From the NCBI RefSeq assembly GCF_014204525.1, contig NZ_JACHLP010000005.1, positions 94,326 through 158,325 of the forward strand: DNA of 64,000 nt, read 5' to 3'. This document shows positions 28,950-40,208 of this stretch, in pieces. The notes under the pieces are model-generated. The model saw nothing but the letters and a program-made list of their open reading frames with translations. It ran no database searches and was not told the origin of the DNA. The position numbers were made by a program, and so were the translations under genes. The number at the start of each line of letters is the position of its first letter. Position 1 is the stretch's first letter. The DNA comes from Roseateles oligotrophus. Lineage in GTDB: Bacteria > Pseudomonadota > Gammaproteobacteria > Burkholderiales > Burkholderiaceae_C.

Positions 28950-29743
28950 GCCGCATCCAAGCCACGTTTGAACGCCTGGCCGCCCAAGGCCGCAAGGCCT
29001 TGATCCCCTTCGTCCACACCGGCGATCCCTATCCCGATGTCACGGTCGAGCTGATGCTGGCCATGGCCCGGGCCGGCGCCGATGTGATCGAGTTGGGCGT
29101 GCCTTTCTCCGACCCCATGGCCGACGGCCCGGTGATACAGCGCGCCGCCGAGCGTGCCCTCAAGGCCGGCATCGGCATGCGCCAGGTCTTGGCCGATGTG
29201 CGGCGCTTCCGTGACAGCGACAACACCACGCCCGTGGTCTTGATGGGTTATGCCAATCCGATCGAGCGTTACGGCCAGGCCCGTTTTGTCGCCGATGCCA
29301 AGGCCGCCGGTGTGGACGGTGTGCTGGTGGTGGACTACCCGCCCGAGGAATGTGAGGCCTTCGCCGGCCTGCTGCATGCCCAGGACATGGATCCGATCTT
29401 CCTGCTGGCCCCTACGTCGACCGATGAGCGCATGGCGCGGGTCGGCAAGGTGGCGCGCGGCTATGTCTACTACGTCTCGCTCAAGGGTGTGACCGGGGCC
29501 GGGCATTTGAATACCGCGGCCGTGGCCGAGATGATTCCGCGCATCCGCCGCCATGTTGCCGTGCCGGTGGGTGTGGGCTTTGGCATCCGCGACGCGGCCA
29601 CCGCACGCGCCGTGGCCGACCATTCGGACGCCGTGGTGATCGGTTCACGTCTTGTTGAGCTGCTGGAGACCCAGCCGCGCGATAATGTCGCCAACACGGC
29701 TGCGCAATTCATCCGTGAGATTCGTGCCGCGCTGGATGCCTGA
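28946..29743 (+). CDS. trpA: Tryptophan synthase alpha subunit
   Basis: 265 residues, TIM barrel releasing indole from indole-3-glycerol phosphate. Motifs: [39 protein letters not shown] (catalytic Glu and Asp region), and [13 protein letters not shown] 4-bp overlap with trpB indicates translational coupling. Confidence 0.97.
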   Translation: MSRIQATFERLAAQGRKALIPFVHTGDPYPDVTVELMLAMARAGADVIELGVPFSDPMADGPVIQRAAERALKAGIGMRQVLADVRRFRDSDNTTPVVLMGYANPIERYGQARFVADAKAAGVDGVLVVDYPPEECEAFAGLLHAQDMDPIFLLAPTSTDERMARVGKVARGYVYYVSLKGVTGAGHLNTAAVAEMIPRIRRHVAVPVGVGFGIRDAATARAVADHSDAVVIGSRLVELLETQPRDNVANTAAQFIREIRAALDA

Positions 29744-29791
29744 GCCTCCGTGTGAGCATTCAGTCAGAGACATATTGAGAGGAGTCTGCTT

Positions 29792-30664
29792 GTGAGTTGG
29801 CTTGAAAAACTACTGCCGCCCAAGATGCAGCAAACCGATCCCAACGAGCGCCGCATGGTGCCCGAGGGTTTGTGGATCAAATGCCCGTCTTGCGAGACCG
29901 TTCTTTACAAGACCGATCTGGAGCAGAACGTCAATGTCTGCCCCAAGTGCAGCCACCACCACCGCATCGGTGCGCGCGAGCGCCTGAACGCCTTCCTGGA
30001 CGGCGAAGGCCGCTACGAGATCGGCCAGGAAGTCTTGCCGGTGGACGCCTTGAAGTTCAAGGACAGCAAGAAGTACCCCGACCGTCTGAAGGAAGCCCTG
30101 GAGCACACCGGCGAGACCGATGCCCTGGTGGTCTTCGGCGGCGCGGTGATGACCGTGCCCGTGGTGGCGGCCTGCTTCGAGTTCAGCTTTATGGGCGGCT
30201 CCATGGGCTCCGTCGTGGGTGAGCGTTTTGTGCGCGGCGTGGAAACCGCCATCGAGCAGAAGACGCCCTTCATCTGCTTCACCGCCACCGGCGGCGCCCG
30301 CATGCAGGAGGGCTTGCTGAGCCTGATGCAGATGGCCAAGACCAATGCGGCCCTGACCCGCCTGGCCAAGGCCAAACTGCCTTATATCAGCGTGCTGACC
30401 GACCCCACCATGGGTGGCGTGTCGGCCAGCTTTGCCTTTGTTGGCGATGTGGTGATTGCCGAGCCCAAGGCCTTGATCGGCTTTGCCGGCCCGCGCGTGA
30501 TCGAGAACACCGTGCGTGAGAAGCTGCCCGCCGGCTTCCAGCGCGCCGAGTTCCTGATGGAGAAGGGCGCCGTCGACATGATTGTGGATCGCCGCCAACT
30601 GCGCGAGACCATCGCCCGCCAACTGGCCATGCTGCAGCGCCAAAGCTCGGACGCGGTGGCCTGA
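29792..30664 (+). CDS. accD: Acetyl-CoA carboxylase carboxyltransferase beta subunit
   Basis: 290 residues from a GTG with AGGAG upstream. Malonyl-CoA formation for fatty acid synthesis. An N-terminal zinc ribbon shows CPSC and CPKC pairs (about 27-49); the crotonase-fold domain has [35 protein letters not shown] and [12 protein letters not shown]. The accA partner is elsewhere. trpA lies 48 bp upstream. Confidence 0.96.
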   Translation: MSWLEKLLPPKMQQTDPNERRMVPEGLWIKCPSCETVLYKTDLEQNVNVCPKCSHHHRIGARERLNAFLDGEGRYEIGQEVLPVDALKFKDSKKYPDRLKEALEHTGETDALVVFGGAVMTVPVVAACFEFSFMGGSMGSVVGERFVRGVETAIEQKTPFICFTATGGARMQEGLLSLMQMAKTNAALTRLAKAKLPYISVLTDPTMGGVSASFAFVGDVVIAEPKALIGFAGPRVIENTVREKLPAGFQRAEFLMEKGAVDMIVDRRQLRETIARQLAMLQRQSSDAVA

Positions 30665-30688
30665 GTCCGCTGCTAACTTATCAGTCCC

Positions 30689-30715
30689 ACGGCCAGGCCC
30701 ACAAGGTCTGGCCGT
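30689..30715 (+). terminator. Hairpin between accD and folC
   Basis: ACGGCCAG and CTGGCCGT form a perfect 8-bp stem with an 11-base loop, followed by CCTTGTTTC. A weak or attenuating terminator is likely; read-through to folC is probable. Confidence 0.5.
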
Positions 30716-30742
30716 CCTTGTTTCTGCACAACTTTTTGACCC

Positions 30743-32041
30743 ATGTCGCGCACACTTGATGATTGGCTTGCCCACTGCGAGCGCCTGCACCCCAAGACCA
30801 TAGACATGACCTTGGCCCGGGTTGTTGAACTGCGCGACCGTCTGGGTCTGAAGTTCGAGACGCCGGTGGTGATGGTGGCGGGCACCAATGGCAAGGGCTC
30901 GACCTGCGCCATGCTGGAGTCCATCGCTCTGCAGGCCGGCTACCGGGTCGGGCTTTATATCAAGCCGCATCTGGTGCATTTCCAGGAGCGCTGCCGGGTT
31001 GGCGGCGCGCCGGTGGCGGCCGAATCCCTGCTGCCTTTCTTCGAGGCCGTCGAGGCTGCGCGCGGCGAGCTGACCCTGTCTTATTTCGAGTTCACCACCC
31101 TGGCCATCATGCTGCGTCTGGCGGCCGAGCCGCTGGATCTGGTGATCCTCGAAGTGGGCCTGGGCGGCCGCCTGGATGCGGTCAACGCTATCGATGCGGA
31201 CTGCGCCGTCATCACCAGCATCGATCTTGATCACACCGAGTATCTGGGCCCGGACCGCGAGTCCGTGGGGCGTGAAAAGGCCGGCATCATGCGGGCAGGG
31301 CGGACCGTGGTCGTCAGCGACCCCGTGCCGCCGGACAGCCTGGCCGCGCGTGCGGCCGAGTTGGGCGCCGATCTGCGCCAGCTGGGTCGCGATTTCAGCT
31401 ACAGCGGCGATCGCCAGCAATGGCAGTGGACGGGTCGCAGCAAGCGTTTCAGCGGCCTGGCCTATCCGGCCCTGCGCGGCGTGAACCAGTTGCTCAATGC
31501 GGCCGGTGTGCTGGCCGTGTTCGAGGCCTTGTACGAGCGCCTGCCCATCAGCGCCCAGGCCGTACGCAGCGGCCTGGCCCTGGTGGAGTTGCCGGGTCGC
31601 TTCCAGGTGCTGGCGGGCCAGCCGGCCCTGGTGCTGGATGTGGCGCACAACCCGCATGCGGTGGCCGCGCTGGCGCAGAATCTGGACCAGATGGGTTTCT
31701 TCCCGCGCACCCATGTGGTGTTCGGCGCCATGGCCGACAAGGACCTGGCCGCCATCTTCCAGCGCATGGCGCCCTTGGTCGATGCCTGGCATTTCTGCGA
31801 TCTGCCCATCCCGCGTGCCGCGTCCGCCGAGGCTTTGCGTCAGCAGTTTGAATCGCTGCGTGAGCAGGGCCAGTTGAAGACGCCCGCGCCTTTGCTCCTG
31901 CAGACCCACGCGGACCCGCAGGCGGCCCTGGCCGCAGCGGCGGCCGCGGCAGACCCCGCTGATAGAATTCTGGTCTTCGGATCCTTCTTCACCGTGGGTG
32001 GAGTGCTCAAGAACGGTGTGCCCCGTTTGCAGGCGCATTGA
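30743..32041 (+). CDS. folC: Dihydrofolate synthase / folylpolyglutamate synthase
   Basis: 432 residues. Adds glutamate to dihydropteroate and folates. The ATP-binding loop is VAGTNGKGSTCAMLE; other Mur-ligase-like motifs are YFEFTTLAIMLR, EVGLGGRLDAVNAID, SIDLDHTEYLG and LDVAHNPHAV. Upstream of the SPOR protein and cvpA as in other Burkholderiales. Confidence 0.95.
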   Translation: MSRTLDDWLAHCERLHPKTIDMTLARVVELRDRLGLKFETPVVMVAGTNGKGSTCAMLESIALQAGYRVGLYIKPHLVHFQERCRVGGAPVAAESLLPFFEAVEAARGELTLSYFEFTTLAIMLRLAAEPLDLVILEVGLGGRLDAVNAIDADCAVITSIDLDHTEYLGPDRESVGREKAGIMRAGRTVVVSDPVPPDSLAARAAELGADLRQLGRDFSYSGDRQQWQWTGRSKRFSGLAYPALRGVNQLLNAAGVLAVFEALYERLPISAQAVRSGLALVELPGRFQVLAGQPALVLDVAHNPHAVAALAQNLDQMGFFPRTHVVFGAMADKDLAAIFQRMAPLVDAWHFCDLPIPRAASAEALRQQFESLREQGQLKTPAPLLLQTHADPQAALAAAAAAADPADRILVFGSFFTVGGVLKNGVPRLQAH

Positions 32042-32192
32042 GTTCCCGAGCAGGGCCCGAAAGCATCAATCGCAAGACCTTTTCCCGCCCCGGCCTGGCT
32101 TTGTTTTTTGAGCGAACAGCGGGCCGGAGCTGGCCTGCTTTCTACCCGGCTGACGAGGCCGAACAACGCGGCGATCACGCCTAACAACTGCC

Positions 32193-33119
32193 ATGGGTTT
32201 GCTGTCATTTTTCAAACGCCTGTCCCAGCGCTCCGCGGCACCCGCCGCCAAGCCGGTTGCGGACTCGGCCGATGCGGTGCAGCAGCTGCGCGTGCGGGCC
32301 CGCCGCCGCTTGATCGGTGCGGCCGTGCTGGTGGGCCTGGGCGTGATCGGCTTCCCGCTGGTGTTTGAGACCCAGCCTCGTCCCATCCCCATCGATCTGC
32401 CCATCGCGATTCCCAATAAAGAGGGTAGCCCGGCCTTGCGTGCCCCCGTTTCAGGGCAGCTCAGCTTCCCGGCGCCCACGGCGGTGGTGAACGAGCCTGC
32501 GTCCGAGCCCATCGTGGCCGAGGCAGCTGCGAGAGTGGCCAGCGGTTCAAGCAGCGTGGTCGCCGCCGCGGCGGCCACCACGGCGCTTGCCGCCGCCCAG
32601 GCCTTGACGCCCAAGCCCAGCGAAAAGCCGGCTGAAAGAATTGTCGAGAAAGCCGTCGAAAAGGCGGTCGAGAAACCGGCCGACAAGCCCCAGGCCAAGC
32701 CCGCCGAGAAGACGGTGGAAAAGGTGGCCGAGAAGCATGTCGAGAAGCCTGCGGACAAGTCGGCCGAGAGGGCGGCAGAAAAGGCCGCCGAAAAAGCCGC
32801 TGCCGCCAAGGCCCATGCCCAAGAGGCTGCCCGTGTGCAGGCCTTGCTGGAAGGCAAGGCCGCGGCCAAGCCGGCCGAGCCGGCGGCAGGCGGCCGGGTG
32901 ATCTTGCAGGTGGGCGCCTATGCCGACAGCAAGGCCGCTCACGAGGCTCGCCTCAAGGTGGAAAAATTGGGCCTCAAAACCTATACCCAGGAAGTCAATA
33001 CAGCGGGCGGCCCGCGTATCCGCGTCCGCGTCGGCCCCTTCGCCAGCCGCGAGGAGGCCGACAAGGCGGCCGCCAAGGTGCGGGCCACGGGTTTGTCGAC
33101 GGCGGTGCTGACGCTGTGA
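32193..33119 (+). CDS. SPOR-domain cell-division protein (DedD-like)
   Basis: 308 residues. A short cytoplasmic N-terminus is followed by one membrane helix (LIGAAVLVGLGVIGFPLVF, about 50-70), a long periplasmic linker rich in EKPA/EKAVEK/DKPAEK repeats (about 145-225, likely extended helix) and a C-terminal SPOR domain (VILQVGAYADSKAAHEARLK to the end) that binds denuded septal peptidoglycan. The position between folC and cvpA matches dedD of related genomes. Confidence 0.88.
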   Translation: MGLLSFFKRLSQRSAAPAAKPVADSADAVQQLRVRARRRLIGAAVLVGLGVIGFPLVFETQPRPIPIDLPIAIPNKEGSPALRAPVSGQLSFPAPTAVVNEPASEPIVAEAAARVASGSSSVVAAAAATTALAAAQALTPKPSEKPAERIVEKAVEKAVEKPADKPQAKPAEKTVEKVAEKHVEKPADKSAERAAEKAAEKAAAAKAHAQEAARVQALLEGKAAAKPAEPAAGGRVILQVGAYADSKAAHEARLKVEKLGLKTYTQEVNTAGGPRIRVRVGPFASREEADKAAAKVRATGLSTAVLTL

Positions 33120-33170
33120 TTTTTGCAAACCGGACGCGCGGCCCGCGGCGCCAGAGGGCGGGGGTCTGAG

Positions 33171-33659
33171 ATGGTTTGGCTGGATCTGGTCATGCTGGGC
33201 GTGCTGGCCTTGTCGGTGCTGGTCGGCTTGTGGCGCGGCCTGGTGTTTGAGGTCTTGTCGGTGCTGGGCTGGCTGGTGGCTTATTTCGCCATGCCTTATG
33301 TGGCGCCGCTGATTCAGCCTTGGCTGCCGTTGGAACGTTTGGGCGAGAGCCTGGCTCATATGCTGAGCCTGGGTCTGGCCTTCTTGCTGGTTTTGCTGGT
33401 GTGGGGATTGAGTGCCAAGCTGCTGCGCGCACTGATTCATGCCACGCCGCTGAGTTTTGTCGATCGTCTGGGCGGTGCGGGCTTTGGGCTTTTGCGCGGC
33501 TTGCTGATTTGCGTGGCGGTGGTGACCGTGCTGGGCATGACGCCTTTTGTGCAGTCACCTGCCTGGCGTCAGTCGCAGCTGGTCCCGCATGGCCAGACGG
33601 TTTTGCAATGGCTGCGCCCGGCTTTGCCGGAGCCGGTCATGAAACTGATTCCGGCTTGA
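33171..33659 (+). CDS. cvpA: CvpA family inner-membrane protein
   Basis: 162 residues with about four hydrophobic helices: VWLDLVMLGVLALSVLVGL at the start, VLSVLGWLVAYFAMPYV, LGLAFLLVLLVWGLSAKLL, and GLLRGLLICVAVVTVLG. CvpA of E. coli is needed for colicin V production and lies upstream of purF, as here. GGGGGTCTGAG precedes the ATG; an upstream TTG extension (33123) is not credible. Confidence 0.9.
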   Translation: MVWLDLVMLGVLALSVLVGLWRGLVFEVLSVLGWLVAYFAMPYVAPLIQPWLPLERLGESLAHMLSLGLAFLLVLLVWGLSAKLLRALIHATPLSFVDRLGGAGFGLLRGLLICVAVVTVLGMTPFVQSPAWRQSQLVPHGQTVLQWLRPALPEPVMKLIPA

Positions 33660-33672
33660 GCCCAGGCTCAAG
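33655..33672 (+). terminator. Palindrome over the cvpA stop codon
   Basis: CTTGAGCCCAGGCTCAAG is a perfect 18-bp palindrome containing the cvpA TGA. CCCTTC and, 30 bp later, a run of seven T follow. It may be a partial terminator before purF or an mRNA stability hairpin. Confidence 0.4.
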
Positions 33673-33803
33673 CCCTTCTCGTGTCTTCTGTGTTTTTTTA
33701 ACCTCACAGGCGTGGTGCCGGACGTCCCCGGCATCGCGTGTCTGCGCCCCACAAGGGCGGCTGCCTGGCAGCTTGGGGTGTCTGTTGAAATGAAGGAATA
33801 GCC

Positions 33804-35315
<1,512 letters not shown>

Positions 35316-35317
35316 GC

Positions 35318-36568
35318 ATGAGCGAGATGACGGATGAGCAGCGCCGCCTCGCGCGCGCCCAGTTGCCCGCCGGCCTGCGCCCCGAGACCCTGGCCGTGCG
35401 CACGGCCCTGGCACCCAGCCAGCATGGCGAGAATTCCGAGGCCTTGTTCCTGACCAGCGGCTTTGTGCAGCCCGATGCGCAGACCTCGGCCGAGCGCTTC
35501 GCCAGCTCGGAAGACTTCACCTACGCCCGCACCAGCAACCCCACGGTGCGCAGCTTCGAGGCGCGGCTGGCGGCCATGGAGGGCACGGAGGCGGCCGTTG
35601 CCACGGCCACCGGCATGAGCGCCATCCTGCTGCTGATCATGGGCTTGCTGAAGGCGGGCGACCATGTGGTCTGCTCGCGCTCGGTGTTTGGCTCCACCCT
35701 CAATCTGTTCGCCAAGGAGTTCGGCAAGTTTGGCGTCGAGACCAGCTTTGTCTCGCAGACCGATCTGGCCGAGTGGCGCGCCGCCATCAAGCCCAACACC
35801 CGGCTCTTCTTCGCCGAGACGCCGACCAATCCGCTGACCGAGATCTGCGACATCCGCGCCCTGGCCGACTTGGCCCATGGCGCCGGTGCCCTGCTGGTGG
35901 TGGACAACAGCTTTTGCTCGCCCGCCCTGCAGCGGCCGGCCGAGCTGGGCGCCGATCTGGTGATGCATTCCGGCACCAAGTACCTGGACGGCCAGGGCCG
36001 CGTGATGGCCGGCGCGCTGTGCGGGCCCGAGCGCCTGATCAAGGACGTGTTCGGCCCGGTGATACGGACGGCTGGCATGACCTTGGCACCCTTCAACGCC
36101 TGGGTGGTGTTGAAAGGCCTGGAGACACTCGCCCTGCGCATGAAAGCCCATAGCGAGAACGCCTTAGCGGTGGCGCAGTGGCTGGAGCGCCAGCCGGCGG
36201 TGGCGCGAGTTTTCTACCCCGCGCTGGCCTCCCACCCCCAGCATGAATTGGCGATGCGCCAGCAAGGCGGGCAGGGCGGTGCCGTGGTGGCCTTTGAGCT
36301 GCGCGGCGACACGCCCGAAGCGGCGCGTGCCGCCGCCTTCCATCTGATCGACAGCACCCGTGTCCTGAGCGTGGCCACCAATCTGGGCGACACCAAGTCC
36401 ATCATCACCCATCCTGCCACCACCTCGCATGGCCGCCTGAGCGAAGCCCAGCGCCAGGCCGCCGGCATCGGCCAGGGCCTGATCCGCCTGGCCGTGGGCC
36501 TGGAACATGTGGACGACATCAGCGATGACCTGCTGCGCGGCCTCTCTACCTTGAAGCATTCGAAATGA
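35318..36568 (+). CDS. metZ: O-succinylhomoserine sulfhydrylase
   Basis: 416 residues, Cys/Met-metabolism PLP family. It makes homocysteine directly from O-succinylhomoserine and sulfide. The PLP lysine is in [17 protein letters not shown]; other marks are [38 protein letters not shown] and [16 protein letters not shown]. The purF-metZ order is usual in proteobacteria. Start 2 bp after purF. Cystathionine gamma-synthase is the main alternative. Confidence 0.93.
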   Translation: MSEMTDEQRRLARAQLPAGLRPETLAVRTALAPSQHGENSEALFLTSGFVQPDAQTSAERFASSEDFTYARTSNPTVRSFEARLAAMEGTEAAVATATGMSAILLLIMGLLKAGDHVVCSRSVFGSTLNLFAKEFGKFGVETSFVSQTDLAEWRAAIKPNTRLFFAETPTNPLTEICDIRALADLAHGAGALLVVDNSFCSPALQRPAELGADLVMHSGTKYLDGQGRVMAGALCGPERLIKDVFGPVIRTAGMTLAPFNAWVVLKGLETLALRMKAHSENALAVAQWLERQPAVARVFYPALASHPQHELAMRQQGGQGGAVVAFELRGDTPEAARAAAFHLIDSTRVLSVATNLGDTKSIITHPATTSHGRLSEAQRQAAGIGQGLIRLAVGLEHVDDISDDLLRGLSTLKHSK

Positions 36569-37962
36569 GCCAGACTAACCCTATTCGCACACGCATCGCA
36601 CCTTCGCCCACCGGCTTTTTGCATCTGGGTACGGCGCGCACGGCGCTGTTCTCCTGGGCCTATGCCCGCCACTACGGCGGCCAGTTCGTACTGCGCATCG
36701 AGGACACCGATGTGGCCCGCTCCACCCAGGACTCGGTGGACCAGATCATCGCCTCGATGAAGTGGCTGGGCCTGGACTATGACGAGGGCCCGATCTACCA
36801 GATGCAGCGCCTGGATCGCTATCAGCAGGTGGTCGATCAGATGCTGGCCGAAGGCACGGCCTACCGTTGCTACTGCTCGCCCGAGGAGCTGGACGCCATG
36901 CGCGAGGGCCAACGTGCCCGTGGTGAGAAGACCGGTTACGACGGTCGTTGGCGCCCCGAGCCGGGCAAGGTCTTGCCGCCCGTGCCTGCCGGTGTGAACC
37001 CGGTGATTCGCTTCAAGAACCCGCCCGAGGGCGATGTCACCTGGAACGATCTGGTCAAGGGCCCCATCACCATCAATAACCGTGAGATCGATGACCTCAT
37101 CATCGTCCGCCCCGATGGCGTGCCTACCTACAACTTCTGCGTGGTGGTGGACGACTGGGATATGAAGATCAGCCACGTCTTCCGCGGCGACGAGCATGTC
37201 AACAACACGCCCTGGCAGATCAATATCTTCAATGCCCTGGGCGCGCCCCTGCCGCAGTTCGGCCACTTCCCCGTCATCCTGGGCGACGATGGCCTGAAGC
37301 TGTCCAAGCGCCGCGGTGCCGTCAGCGTGACCAATTATGAAGACAAGGGCTATCTGCCCGAGGCCATGCTGAACTACCTCTCCCGTCTGGGCTGGAGCCA
37401 TGGGGACGAGGAGCTTTACTCGCGCGAGCAACTGATTGCCTGGTTCGACGGCACGCATTGCAATAAGAGCCCGGCCCAGTGGGATCCCGCCAAGCTGGAG
37501 TGGGTCAATAGCCACTATATGAAGCTGGCCGACGACGGCCGCCTGGCCGAACTGGTCAAGGTGCAGCTGGCCAAGCGCGATATTCAAGCGGATAGCGCCC
37601 GGCTCAAGCCCATGGCCGCCTTGTTCAAGGACCGTTGCTCGACCACCCAGGCCCTGGCCGATTGGCTGCTGATGTATTTTGCGGAGGTGCAGCCCAGCGC
37701 CGACGATCTGGCTGCCCATGTCACGGACAGCGTCAAGCCGGCTCTGGCGACCCTGGCCGACAAGCTGAGCGCGATCGAATGGAACAAGGCCGCCATCTCC
37801 GCCGCCATCAAGGAAACCATCGCTGCGCATGGCCTGAAGATGCCTCAGCTGGCCATGCCCGTGCGCGCTTTGGTGTGTGGCCGGGTACAAACGCCCAGCG
37901 TGGATGCGGTGCTGGAACTGTTTGATAAAGAAATTGTCATCAAACGCTTGCGCAGTATCTAA
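36565..37962 (+). CDS. gltX: Glutamyl-tRNA synthetase
   Basis: 465 residues, class I synthetase. The HIGH-type motif is [18 protein letters not shown] and the KMSKS-type is [11 protein letters not shown]. The catalytic domain and the all-helical anticodon-binding C-terminal part are complete. It overlaps the metZ stop by 4 bp. Its own substrate, tRNA-Glu, is encoded twice just downstream. Confidence 0.96.
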   Translation: MSQTNPIRTRIAPSPTGFLHLGTARTALFSWAYARHYGGQFVLRIEDTDVARSTQDSVDQIIASMKWLGLDYDEGPIYQMQRLDRYQQVVDQMLAEGTAYRCYCSPEELDAMREGQRARGEKTGYDGRWRPEPGKVLPPVPAGVNPVIRFKNPPEGDVTWNDLVKGPITINNREIDDLIIVRPDGVPTYNFCVVVDDWDMKISHVFRGDEHVNNTPWQINIFNALGAPLPQFGHFPVILGDDGLKLSKRRGAVSVTNYEDKGYLPEAMLNYLSRLGWSHGDEELYSREQLIAWFDGTHCNKSPAQWDPAKLEWVNSHYMKLADDGRLAELVKVQLAKRDIQADSARLKPMAALFKDRCSTTQALADWLLMYFAEVQPSADDLAAHVTDSVKPALATLADKLSAIEWNKAAISAAIKETIAAHGLKMPQLAMPVRALVCGRVQTPSVDAVLELFDKEIVIKRLRSI

Positions 37963-37977
37963 AAAACGTTGTACACT
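37948..37977 (+). promoter_or_regulatory. Candidate sigma-70 promoter for the tRNA array
   Basis: TTGCGC, an 18-bp spacer and TACACT overlap the end of gltX and point at the first tRNA about 110 bp downstream. The match is moderate, but this is the best promoter ahead of the array. Confidence 0.45.
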
Positions 37978-38089
37978 CTATGTCTTGCTTGAACAGCGCG
38001 ACGTTTGAATCGCAGCAGCAAAGCGAGGTAGAAAGGCCAGGCAGCAATGCAGGGCCCGGATACCAAGGCAAAGCTGGTGCACAAGGTTC

Positions 38090-38165
<76 letters not shown>

Positions 38166-38195
38166 AGAGTTTTAGTGGTATATAATTAAAACTCT
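38166..38195 (+). other. Spacer hairpin, Ala-Glu copy 1
   Basis: AGAGTTTTA and TAAAACTCT form a perfect 9-bp stem right after the Ala CCA. The 12-base loop contains TATAAT. The equivalent spacer in the second array copy has a different 9-bp stem. Confidence 0.7.
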
Positions 38196-38267
38196 GAATG
38201 GCGCACTGTTCAGGATATAGCGAAAATACTTGTGTATAATTGCTGTAGAATAAGAAAAGAAGGTTTA

Positions 38268-38343
38268 GTCCCCTTCGTCTAGAGGCCTAGGACACCACCC
38301 TTTCACGGTGACTACAGGGGTTCGAATCCCCTAGGGGACGCCA
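38268..38343 (+). tRNA. tRNA-Glu (TTC), copy 1
   Basis: 76 bases with encoded CCA. Acceptor GTCCCCT/AGGGGAC, D-arm TCGTCTAGAGGCCTAGGAC, anticodon loop CTTTCAC with anticodon TTC, T-loop GGTTCGAATCC. Confidence 0.97.
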
Positions 38344-38348
38344 AGTTT

Positions 38349-38390
38349 GATAAGGCTTGGTAATTATCTAAAGATAATTGCAAACTTATC
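38349..38390 (+). other. Spacer stem structure, Glu-Asp copy 1
   Basis: The outer stem GATAAG/CTTATC encloses the inner hairpin AATTATC-TAAA-GATAATT (38362-38379). The second array copy keeps the outer stem but has a different inner hairpin. Confidence 0.7.
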
Positions 38391-38424
38391 GATAATTTGA
38401 TGTTATAATGACATCTTGTTATCT

Positions 38425-38511
38425 GGAGTGGTAGTTCAGTTGGTTAGAATACCGGCCTGTCACGCCGGGGGTCGCGGGTTCGAGTCCCGTCCACTCCGCC
38501 AACAAATAGTT
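38425..38511 (+). tRNA. tRNA-Asp (GTC), copy 1
   Basis: Acceptor GGAGTGG/CCACTCC, discriminator G, encoded CCA. Anticodon loop CTGTCAC with anticodon GTC; T-loop GGTTCGAGTCC. The coordinates run from the first acceptor base to the CCA end. Confidence 0.96.
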
Positions 38512-38629
38512 TTGTGCAGCAATAAAATGCTGTATAATACAAAGATAGTTTAAATTGAAGCTTAATAACTTCGGTTTGAATTAATGAAATTTGACTTGAA
38601 CGGCGCGGTTCCGCGGTCAGCAATGATTC

Positions 38630-38705
<76 letters not shown>

Positions 38706-38707
38706 AG

Positions 38708-38734
38708 ATTTCAGCCGGCCGGGCTGGTTGAAAT
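38708..38734 (+). other. Spacer hairpin, Ala-Glu copy 2
   Basis: ATTTCAGCC and GGTTGAAAT pair over 9 bp (one wobble) immediately after tRNA-Ala, in the position of the different 9-bp stem of copy 1. Confidence 0.65.
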
Positions 38735-38771
38735 TGAGTGTGGCGCGCGGTTCAGGGAATAAGAAGGTTTA

Positions 38772-38847
38772 GTCCCCTTCGTCTAGAGGCCTAGGACACC
38801 ACCCTTTCACGGTGACTACAGGGGTTCGAATCCCCTAGGGGACGCCA
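38772..38847 (+). tRNA. tRNA-Glu (TTC), copy 2
   Basis: Same 76-base sequence as copy 1, anticodon TTC, encoded CCA. Confidence 0.97.
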
Positions 38848-38852
38848 AGTTT

Positions 38853-38894
38853 GATAAGGCTTGGCAGCTGCGCGAGTAGCTGCAATAACTTATC
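38853..38894 (+). other. Spacer stem structure, Glu-Asp copy 2
   Basis: The outer GATAAG/CTTATC stem is kept. The inner hairpin is GCAGCT (38864-38869) with AGCTGC (38878-38883), unlike the AT-rich inner hairpin of copy 1. Confidence 0.7.
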
Positions 38895-38922
38895 GATGTT
38901 GTGAGCTTAGGCTTGCGCATCT

Positions 38923-38999
38923 GGAGTGGTAGTTCAGTTGGTTAGAATACCGGCCTGTCACGCCGGGGGTCGCGGGTTCGAGTCCCGTCCACTCCGCCA
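38923..38999 (+). tRNA. tRNA-Asp (GTC), copy 2
   Basis: 77 bases, same as copy 1, anticodon GTC, encoded CCA. It is the last gene of the array; a terminator follows 7 bp later. Confidence 0.97.
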
Positions 39000-39006
39000 G
39001 CATTTG

Positions 39007-39040
39007 AAAGCCTCGATAGCGAAAGTTGTCGAGGCTTTTT
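39007..39040 (+). terminator. Terminator of the tRNA array
   Basis: AAAGCCTCGA and TCGAGGCTTTTT form a stem over a 12-base loop with a T-tract, just after the last tRNA-Asp. Confidence 0.9.
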
Positions 39041-39341
39041 CTTTGCTTGTTTGAATCTATGTTCAGAATCTATTCTGGAGTCTGCTGCTTGAATTAACCC
39101 ATTCTGGCGCGAGCTCTTTGTCTTGGGCATACTCAATTCAGCATTGACTGGGGCGCTCCGATACCTGGTTATCGCACCAGCTGGATTCTCGGGTTGCAAG
39201 TGAATGCGCCGCGCGCCATCGGTTTCGGCGAGTATCTCGGAGTTGTTTAGCCTGCGATCCCGAACAATATTTATGGGTATTGGCCTGTGTTCGGATTGCG
39301 CCCGCTACCGTGCCTCGGCATTGACCGGCTTGAGCCGAAAG
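39041..39341. other. Intergenic region without recognised gene
   Basis: About 300 bp between the tRNA terminator and the lexA terminator. Base composition is less GC-rich than the surrounding genes and the small open frames show no recognisable protein. I see no tRNA remnant or integrase site. Confidence 0.5.
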
Positions 39342-39376
39342 AAAGCCCCCGGCCATTGCTGGTACGGGGGCTTTTT
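39342..39376 (-). terminator. Bidirectional terminator downstream of lexA
   Basis: AAAGCCCCCG and CGGGGGCTTTTT pair over a 13-base loop, 14 bp beyond the lexA stop. T-rich flanks exist on both strands. Confidence 0.85.
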
Positions 39377-39390
39377 CAATTTTTCCAGGC

Positions 39391-40128
39391 TCAGCTGAAC
39401 ATTTGTTTGCGGATCAAGCCGACCGCCAGACCTTCAATCGCAAAGCTCTCGTCGCCATTGCGGACCTGAATGACCTCGAAATCCGAGTTTTCCGGGATCA
39501 GTTCGATGCCCAGTCGCCCTCGTTTAAAGCGCTTGACCGTCACTTCATCGCCCAGGCGGGCCACCACGATCTGCCCGTTCTTGGCCTCGGTGGTTTTTTG
39601 CACGGCCAAAAGGTCGCCGTCCATGATGCCCACATCTTTCATGCTCATGCCGCTGACTTTCAAAAGGAAGTCGGGCTTGCGAGCAAAAAAGCTGGGGTCC
39701 ACCGTATAACTTTGCTCGATATGCTCTTGAGCCAGAATCGGGTGGCCCGCGGCTACACGTCCCACCAGGGGCAGGCTTAGCTGCGCCAAACTGGCCAGGG
39801 GCAGGGAAAATTGCTCGGCGCTGCTTTGCGTCTTGCGTCCGCGGGCTGAATTTTGCATCTCTTGCGCATCACGGGCCTCGCGCGCTTCGTGGAGCGCACG
39901 CAATGTGCCAGACTTCAGGCGGATGCCGCGCGAAGTGCCTCCCACCAATTCGATGGCGCCCTTGCGGGCCAGGGCCTGAAGATGTTCCTCGGCGGCATTG
40001 GCGGAGCGGAAACCAAGTTCGGCGGCGATTTCTGCCCGGGTGGGTGGAGCGCCGGTGCGCTCGATGGCCTTGCGCACCAGATCGAGAATCTGTTGCTGGC
40101 GGGGGGTGAGTTTGGGGCTGTCGTCCAC
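39391..40128 (-). CDS. lexA: SOS repressor LexA
   Basis: 245 residues from a GTG with GAGGAAG upstream. The N-terminal winged helix is [20 protein letters not shown] with [21 protein letters not shown]. The self-cleavage site is Ala127-Gly128 in VAAGHPI, the catalytic Ser162 is in GMSMKD and Lys199 in VTVKRF. It is longer than the E. coli protein (about 202) because of a linker of roughly 45 residues (72-118, including [13 protein letters not shown]) between the domains. Two SOS boxes lie upstream, so it represses itself and possibly the divergent asparaginase gene. Confidence 0.96.
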   Translation of the reverse strand: MDDSPKLTPRQQQILDLVRKAIERTGAPPTRAEIAAELGFRSANAAEEHLQALARKGAIELVGGTSRGIRLKSGTLRALHEAREARDAQEMQNSARGRKTQSSAEQFSLPLASLAQLSLPLVGRVAAGHPILAQEHIEQSYTVDPSFFARKPDFLLKVSGMSMKDVGIMDGDLLAVQKTTEAKNGQIVVARLGDEVTVKRFKRGRLGIELIPENSDFEVIQVRNGDESFAIEGLAVGLIRKQMFS

Positions 40129-40149
40129 GGGCTTCCTCTGCAGGGTTGC

Positions 40150-40165
40150 CTGAATATATATCCAG
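40150..40165. promoter_or_regulatory. LexA box 1
   Basis: CTGAATATATATCCAG fits CTG-N10-CAG with the typical alternating AT core, 22 bp from the lexA start. Good match to the proteobacterial SOS box. Confidence 0.85.
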
Positions 40166-40168
40166 TAG

Positions 40169-40184
40169 CTGTATTTTCATCCAG
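40169..40184. promoter_or_regulatory. LexA box 2
   Basis: CTGTATTTTCATCCAG fits CTG-N10-CAG. It lies 3 bp from box 1, so centres are 19 bp apart, near two helical turns, allowing side-by-side dimers on one face. Confidence 0.75.
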
Positions 40185-40208
40185 CTGAACAAAAATTGCA
40201 AAACTCTT

